Below are positions 59,210-64,000 of a stretch of DNA of 64,000 nt, one piece after another (the stretch's first letter is position 1; every line of letters starts with the position of its first letter). The position numbers and the translations under genes are program-made. The notes beneath the pieces were generated by a model, which was not told the DNA's origin, did not search any database, and was given only the letters and a program-made list of their open reading frames with translations. Origin of the DNA: a virus; IMG/VR virus record IMGVR_UViG_3300027833_000025, positions 1 through 64,000 of that record. One strand, written 5' to 3'.

Positions 59210-60211
59210 ATGAAAGCAACTCAATTTTTACAAGAAGGATCCCTGACCAATCAAGAATTACGCAAGTATGGTGGTAAGCGGTTGGATTTATTCATAGCAA
59301 AGATTCAATCAGGTTCTCCATTTGTAAAAGCAGGAGAAACTGAACCTTCTATTGTGTTAGTTAATGACCCAGATATTATTGAGCGTTTAAAGAATAACGA
59401 TATCCCTGCGATGTTTGATATGGAAGAAGGCGGTTCAATTCGTCTTACTCAATTACAAAAAACTAAAGAATTCGGTAGCACAGGTAGTAAGAAAGACACC
59501 TCTGAAAAGCAAGAACATGGTTTAATAGAAATAATCAATAATAATCCAGGTTGTATGATTAGCAAAATGGGTATTACCGCACAATCAGCGCGTGGCAATG
59601 AAGGTTTGAATGCCATGAAGAAAGAACGATACATTGATATATTCATAACTGACAGTAAAGGAAAAGATCACGGTATCTCTATGAAAGGAACAACTGCTCC
59701 ATCATTAGGTGGCGGTGGCGCAGCAGGAATCAATTCTGTAGCCCCAGATTTATTCAAAAAGATATTCGCAAGAATTGAACAGTTCATGAAGAATGAATTA
59801 CAATTAACCAATGGTGATATTATTGCATCAAAGCATATCCCAGATATATTTGTTCGTGTACCAGATGATTATGTGGAAGTCATAATGAAGGGTAACGAAG
59901 CAATGGGTGGCCCTATTGATTATATGTATGTAGGTCCTATGGATGCTATCGGAGAAGTTGATAATAATAATATGTTGAATTTAAATGGAAAATTCTATAC
60001 AATAGAAGAGTACATTAATAAAATCGGTAATTTCTACTTTAGAATACGTAAGCGTGACATAGCAGATAATAAGACAGTTCAAGTGGCGTATGATGAAAAG
60101 AATACACTCGGTCTGCCTAAGTTATTAAAAAATCCTGAAACTCATAAAAACAATTTAAGACTAGTTGTTACTAATAAACCTTCTACAACAGGTATTATCT
60201 TAGACTTGTAA
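59210..60211 (+). CDS. Tagged PD-(D/E)XK-like nuclease candidate
   Basis: 333 residues from ATG 59210; the frame extends further upstream but that overlaps the zinc-ribbon gene. Tag MKATQFLQEG (LQE-G). YIDIFITDSKGKDHGISMKG places Asp143 and Lys159 in a PD-(D/E)XK-type hairpin, followed by a Gly-rich loop. The remainder is alpha/beta. If packaged, it could cut host DNA on entry; equally it may be a structural relative. Last gene of the tagged block. Confidence 0.5.
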   Translation: MKATQFLQEGSLTNQELRKYGGKRLDLFIAKIQSGSPFVKAGETEPSIVLVNDPDIIERLKNNDIPAMFDMEEGGSIRLTQLQKTKEFGSTGSKKDTSEKQEHGLIEIINNNPGCMISKMGITAQSARGNEGLNAMKKERYIDIFITDSKGKDHGISMKGTTAPSLGGGGAAGINSVAPDLFKKIFARIEQFMKNELQLTNGDIIASKHIPDIFVRVPDDYVEVIMKGNEAMGGPIDYMYVGPMDAIGEVDNNNMLNLNGKFYTIEEYINKIGNFYFRIRKRDIADNKTVQVAYDEKNTLGLPKLLKNPETHKNNLRLVVTNKPSTTGIILDL

Positions 60212-60274
60212 TATGTCACGATTGCACTACTCAGTGCAATTATCATTACCTTTGTAAATAACCTAAAAAATCAA

Positions 60275-60303
60275 TTGACAACTCTGTGTTTATAGTGTAT
60301 TAT
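60275..60303 (+). promoter_or_regulatory. Sigma-70-type promoter for dsbA-like and DNA polymerase
   Basis: TTGACA (60275-60280) and TATTAT (60298-60303), 17-bp spacer. Confidence 0.78.
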
Positions 60304-60309
60304 AGTTAA

Positions 60310-60327
60310 ATGCATTATCTAATGCAT
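60310..60327 (+). promoter_or_regulatory. Hairpin at the 5' end of the dsbA-polymerase mRNA
   Basis: ATGCATTA-TC-TAATGCAT, a perfect 8-bp inverted repeat with 2-nt loop, placed at the expected transcription start. Could stabilise the mRNA or be an operator. Confidence 0.55.
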
Positions 60328-60354
60328 ATTCATTAATTTTAGGAGAACATCACA

Positions 60355-60609
60355 ATGGCTCATTTTTCACCAGAAGACGTAAATAAATTAAAGCAGATCA
60401 TCACAGAAGGCATTCACATCACAGAAGAAGTGAATGTATTAAAAGAAGGTCTTAAAGACACAGTAACCGCAATTGCAGAAGAACTTGATATTAAGCCTGC
60501 GATTCTAAACAAAGCAATTCGTGTTGCATATAAATCAGAATTCCAAAAAACGAGTGAAGACTTCAGCGAACTTGAAGATATCCTTGAGAAAGTGGGGCGT
60601 ACTCTATAG
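60355..60609 (+). CDS. dsbA: DsbA-like double-stranded DNA-binding protein
   Basis: 84 residues. The order LKEGLKDTVTAIAEELDIKP, AILNKAIRVAYKS and a C-terminal acidic helix resembles T4 DsbA (the 89-residue late-promoter DNA-binding protein) and its marine-phage relatives. It would help late transcription. TTAGGAG ribosome binding site. The stop is directly adjacent to the polymerase ATG. Confidence 0.62.
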   Translation: MAHFSPEDVNKLKQIITEGIHITEEVNVLKEGLKDTVTAIAEELDIKPAILNKAIRVAYKSEFQKTSEDFSELEDILEKVGRTL

Positions 60610-63252
60610 ATGAGTTATGTCGATGGATTAATTGATCGTGACAGAGACATCATTCATGTGGTTGAACGTGTGAATGGTGTCCGTCGTTACTTAGAATATC
60701 CTGCACATCATACATTGTACTATCCGTCACCGAAGGGAAAATATACTTCTATCTTTGGTGACACGTTAGAGCGAGTAGTGTGTAATTCTGGTCGCAAGTT
60801 TGCCGCAGAGAAAAAGTTACACCATCGCAAAGGTTTATTTGAGAGCGACACAAACCCAGTGTTTCGTTGTCTCGCAGATAATTATCTTGATGCTGAACCA
60901 CCAACACTCAATGTGGCATTATTCGATATTGAAACAGACTTTAATAGAGAGATAGGTTATGCACCACCAGATGATCCGTTTAACGCGATCACTGCTATAT
61001 CAGTGCATATGAGTTGGATGAAGCAAACAGTGTGTTTGGTAATCAAGCCTAGTTCAATGACTGAGGAAGATGCACAAGCGATTGTTGATAGGTTTGACAA
61101 TGCTATCTTGTGTGATAGCGAAGAAGCAATGTTGACTTCATTCTTAGAGTTGATAGACGATGCCGATATATTGACAGGTTGGAATAGTGAAGGATTTGAT
61201 ATACCATACACAGTAAATCGTGTATCGCGTGTATTGAGCAAGAGTCACACACGACAGTTCTGTCTCTGGGATAAATTTCCGAAGCAAAAAGAAGTTGTTA
61301 AATTCGGCAAAGAAACACAAACTTATGACTTGATTGGTCGTATACATCTTGATTATCTTGAATTGTATCGTAAATACACATATCATGAAATGCACTCATA
61401 CTCACTTGATGCTATCTGTGAATATGAACTAGGTGATCAAAAAGTTGAATACGAAGGAACACTTGATCAGTTATACAATAATGACTTTTTTAAGTTCATT
61501 CAGTATAGTATACAAGATGTTGACTTGATGGTTCGGTTAGATGAAAAACTTCAATTTATTGATTTGGCAAATCTTATTGCACACTCAAACACCGTACTAT
61601 TACCAACTACCATGGGATCAGTGGCACAGATTGATCAGGCAATAATCAATGAAGCACATTCACAAGGTTTAATTGTGCCTGACAAGAAGCGTGGTGAAAA
61701 ACCTATTGCAGCAGCAGGCGCGTATGTAGCAACACCGATCAAAGGTGTTCATAGAGACATCGCATCAATTGACTTGAATTCATTATACCCATCTATCTTA
61801 CGTGCATGTAATATGTCTACTGAGACAGTTATCGGTCAGATAAAGCACGTGCACACTAGAAAGATGCTTGAAGATCATGACTTTAACGTACCGAAGGCGT
61901 GGGAAGGTAGATTCGCTTGTATAGAATATGAAATGGTCATGGAAAAGAATACCACATCATTACTTACACTTGAATTTGTAGACGGAACTGCTCATACCTT
62001 ATCTGGTGCTGAGATATACGAACTTGTATTTGAAAGCGATCAGCCTTGGATACTTACTGCTAATGGTACATTGTTCACACACGAAAAGAAAGGAATTGTA
62101 CCTAAATTACTTGAAACTTGGTATGCTGAACGTAAAATATTACAAACAAAAGCACGAGATGCGCGTGATGAAGGTGGTGATAAGTTTGCATATTGGGATA
62201 AGCGACAGTTAGTTAAAAAGATTTTGCTTAACTCATTGTATGGTGCTTTATTGAATCCTGGAAGTCGTTTCTTTGACGAGCGATTAGGACAGTCTACTAC
62301 CTTAACAGGTCGTTGTATTGCACGACATATGGCAGCATCATTAAATGAAGTCATTACTGGTGAGTATGATCACAAAGGTAAATCCATTGTATATGGTGAT
62401 ACTGACTCTACTTATTTTAGTGCATATCCTATTTTAAAAGATCAGATTGCAGCAGGTTCAATTAATTGGGATAATGACACAATGATTTCATATTATGATG
62501 CAGTGTGTGGAGAAGTAGATACTACGTTTGCAAAATTCATGATGGACACCTTTCATACCACCCATGAGTTAGGAGTAATTATTGCAGCAGCACGTGAAGT
62601 GGTGGCTACTTCGGGTCTGTTTGTAATAAAGAAGCGTTATGCACTTATGGTGATTGATAACGAAGGCAAGCGCGAAGATGTAGAAGGTAAGCCTGGCAAG
62701 ATCAAAGCAATGGGACTTGACTTGAAGCGAAGTGATACACCTAAGTTCATGCAGGAGTTCTTGAAAGAGATTCTTGGAATGGTACTAACTGGTATTGAAG
62801 AATCCATAGTAATAGATCGTATTGTGAAATTTCGCAGCGAGTTTAGAGCAATGGATAGTTGGCAGAAGGGTACACCTAAACGTGTAAACAACTTGACTAA
62901 TCATACAAAGAAATATAATAAGATTGGCAAGTGTGGCGTTGGTCATGCAATGGCAGCAATCAATTGGAATCGTTTGAAGAAGATAAACGATGATGCATAT
63001 AGCATGGATATCACTGATGGTATGAAAACTATTGTATGTAAGTTGAAGAAAAACCCAATGGGTATGACTAGTATTGGTTATCCGACTGACGCGAAGCGTA
63101 TACCTGATTGGTTTAAAGAACTACCATTTGACGACGGCTTAATGGAAGAAACTATCATCACAAAGAAGATTGAAAATCTAATCGGTGTTTTGAAATGGGA
63201 TTTACAATCAGCAGCAGCGAATAATACATTCTCTGATTTATTTGAGTTTTGA
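60610..63252 (+). CDS. 43: Family B DNA polymerase, T4 gp43 role
   Basis: 880 residues. 3'-5' exonuclease motif DIET (near residue 104) and later DILTGWNSEGFDIPY; polymerase motif A SIDLNSLYPSILRA, motif B KKILLNSLYGALLNP and motif C YGDTDSTYF. The N-terminal IHVVERVNGVRRYLEYPAHH is like T4 gp43. All catalytic Asp residues are present. It is the replicative polymerase; it is placed directly after dsbA rather than beside clamp genes as in T4. No intein or intron seen. Confidence 0.96.
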   Translation: MSYVDGLIDRDRDIIHVVERVNGVRRYLEYPAHHTLYYPSPKGKYTSIFGDTLERVVCNSGRKFAAEKKLHHRKGLFESDTNPVFRCLADNYLDAEPPTLNVALFDIETDFNREIGYAPPDDPFNAITAISVHMSWMKQTVCLVIKPSSMTEEDAQAIVDRFDNAILCDSEEAMLTSFLELIDDADILTGWNSEGFDIPYTVNRVSRVLSKSHTRQFCLWDKFPKQKEVVKFGKETQTYDLIGRIHLDYLELYRKYTYHEMHSYSLDAICEYELGDQKVEYEGTLDQLYNNDFFKFIQYSIQDVDLMVRLDEKLQFIDLANLIAHSNTVLLPTTMGSVAQIDQAIINEAHSQGLIVPDKKRGEKPIAAAGAYVATPIKGVHRDIASIDLNSLYPSILRACNMSTETVIGQIKHVHTRKMLEDHDFNVPKAWEGRFACIEYEMVMEKNTTSLLTLEFVDGTAHTLSGAEIYELVFESDQPWILTANGTLFTHEKKGIVPKLLETWYAERKILQTKARDARDEGGDKFAYWDKRQLVKKILLNSLYGALLNPGSRFFDERLGQSTTLTGRCIARHMAASLNEVITGEYDHKGKSIVYGDTDSTYFSAYPILKDQIAAGSINWDNDTMISYYDAVCGEVDTTFAKFMMDTFHTTHELGVIIAAAREVVATSGLFVIKKRYALMVIDNEGKREDVEGKPGKIKAMGLDLKRSDTPKFMQEFLKEILGMVLTGIEESIVIDRIVKFRSEFRAMDSWQKGTPKRVNNLTNHTKKYNKIGKCGVGHAMAAINWNRLKKINDDAYSMDITDGMKTIVCKLKKNPMGMTSIGYPTDAKRIPDWFKELPFDDGLMEETIITKKIENLIGVLKWDLQSAAANNTFSDLFEF

Positions 63253-63254
63253 TA

Positions 63255-63404
63255 ATGTTTCCTAAACACGAACAATATAGGTATCTTTATATTCTACGCT
63301 CCCGTTGGTGGAATATTCAGATTACTTGTTGGTTATACAAATACAATGCAATTAAAAAGGTGAAGAGATGGAAAGAACAATTTTTGAAACAGAACACAAT
63401 TTAA
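63255..63404 (+). CDS. Very small basic protein overlapping acyl-CoA dehydrogenase start
   Basis: 49 residues starting MFPKHEQYRYLYILRSRWWN, aromatic and basic. It begins 2 nt after the polymerase stop and its end overlaps the acyl-CoA dehydrogenase start in another frame. Reading may simply couple the two genes. Moderate doubt that it is a functional protein. Confidence 0.35.
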   Translation: MFPKHEQYRYLYILRSRWWNIQITCWLYKYNAIKKVKRWKEQFLKQNTI

Positions 63405-64000
63405 TACGAGATGCAGTACGCAGTTTTGCGACTGAGCATATTTCTCCATTCTATGAGCAATGGGAAGAAGATGGTCAAGTAGATCGTGATATGTGGCGTA
63501 AGGCTGGCGAAGCGGGATTACTGTCACCCAATGTACCAGCAGAGTTTGGTGGGATGGAAGCAGATTTCCTAGTCAATGCTGTCATAGGCGAAGAACTATC
63601 AGCGATGGGATTCATTAGTCAAGCGGTAGGTTTTAGTATTCATTCCGATATCACTGTTCCTTATATAATGAATTATGGTACACAAGAACAAAAAGAAAAA
63701 TATCTTCCTGCATGTATCACGGGCGATATTGTATTAGCCCTCGCTATGTCAGAACCAGCAGCCGGATCAGATTTGCAAGGTATTAAAACGACAGCAGTAA
63801 AAGATGGCAACGATTATATATTGAATGGTTCTAAGGTATTCATTACTAATGGACAACATGCCGATCTAGTATTAGTAGTAGCAAAGACCGATCCGACAGC
63901 GGGCGCTAAAGGCATTTCTCTATTCTTAGTAGAAGCAGATAGTGTTGGATTCACTCGTGGTCAGAACTTGAAGAAGATTGGATTACATTCACAAGATACT
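63368..64000 (+). CDS. Acyl-CoA dehydrogenase (3' end outside window)
   Basis: 211 residues visible, frame open to the right edge. FETEHNLIRDAVRSFATEHI, LLSPNVPAEFGGMEADFLV, LALAMSEPAAGSDLQGI and ILNGSKVFITNGQHADLVLV are the N-terminal and FAD-contacting middle domain signatures of acyl-CoA dehydrogenases. The catalytic Glu lies in the missing C-terminal half. It oxidises acyl-CoA to enoyl-CoA in beta-oxidation or branched amino-acid breakdown. AAGGTGAAGAG ribosome binding site. Phages rarely carry it; it looks taken from a bacterium and seems slightly richer in G+C than neighbours by eye. Confidence 0.93.
   Translation, partial: MERTIFETEHNLIRDAVRSFATEHISPFYEQWEEDGQVDRDMWRKAGEAGLLSPNVPAEFGGMEADFLVNAVIGEELSAMGFISQAVGFSIHSDITVPYIMNYGTQEQKEKYLPACITGDIVLALAMSEPAAGSDLQGIKTTAVKDGNDYILNGSKVFITNGQHADLVLVVAKTDPTAGAKGISLFLVEADSVGFTRGQNLKKIGLHSQDT

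Noticed and set aside
1-64000. Prophage or mobile element (integrase, transposase, attachment sites)
   Set aside because: No integrase, transposase, repressor-like switch or flanking repeats were recognised; all evidence fits a lytic T4-like phage.

Overview
This window looks like part of the genome of a lytic, AT-rich, T4-like myovirus (tailed dsDNA phage), probably from an aquatic bacterium. T4-type replication genes are present: family B DNA polymerase, DnaB-type helicase, zinc-finger/Toprim primase, UvsW-like helicase, a DsbA-like protein and class Ia ribonucleotide reductase with glutaredoxin. There are many virion genes preceded by the T4-type late promoter motif NATAAATA, a PAAR tail-spike protein, spanins, PhoH, two tRNA genes and almost no non-coding DNA. 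No integrase, transposase, rRNA or CRISPR array was seen. The host cannot be named from sequence alone; its main sigma factor should recognise TTGACA-17-TATAAT, because about fifteen such promoters sit in front of early/middle genes.

Layout. 1-3.05 kb: end of a large fibre/adhesin gene, then a terminator. 3.1-9.3 kb: early/middle genes (AAA ATPase, UvsW-like helicase, possible clamp-loader small subunit, C2H2 zinc-finger protein, a small DnaE-like protein). 9.4-21.4 kb: virion genes with late promoters, interleaved with primase, helicase and a PD-(D/E)XK nuclease. 21.5-25.8 kb: nrdA-nrdB-glutaredoxin and a PAAR protein. 25.8-37.9 kb: short-operon accessory region with small early proteins, a secreted glycine-zipper protein, a radical SAM/2OG-oxygenase/GNAT/2OG-oxygenase cassette, queC plus a class II glutamine amidotransferase, two tRNAs, a DNA methyltransferase and a HAD protein. 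38-41 kb: phoH on the minus strand, then a late operon with a translation initiation factor IF-1 homologue and an Rz/Rz1 spanin pair. 41.1-45.5 kb: dnaJ-like, clpA-like and M17 aminopeptidase genes with overlapping ends. 45.5-52.9 kb: fibre and other virion genes and membrane proteins. 52.9-60.2 kb: a run of modular virion proteins, many starting with a short tag that resembles the T4 capsid-targeting sequence. 60.3-64 kb: dsbA-like, DNA polymerase, and the start of an acyl-CoA dehydrogenase gene that runs off the window.

Most striking points: (1) an overlapping DnaJ-ClpA-PepA operon, with the IGF ClpP-docking tripeptide kept in ClpA; (2) a phage IF-1, in a genome that also has at least three apparently leaderless genes and one gene that appears to start with ATT; (3) a four-gene radical SAM/dioxygenase/acetyltransferase cassette of unknown product; (4) an acyl-CoA dehydrogenase next to the DNA polymerase; (5) adjacent queC and amidotransferase genes suggesting 7-deazaguanine-type DNA modification; (6) about ten proteins with a shared MK(I/F)xE-type N-terminus that may be packaged in the head, including nucleotidyltransferase-like, GNAT-like, nuclease-like and possibly ADP-ribosyltransferase-like enzymes; (7) a family of early promoters carrying a palindrome in the -35/-10 spacer.
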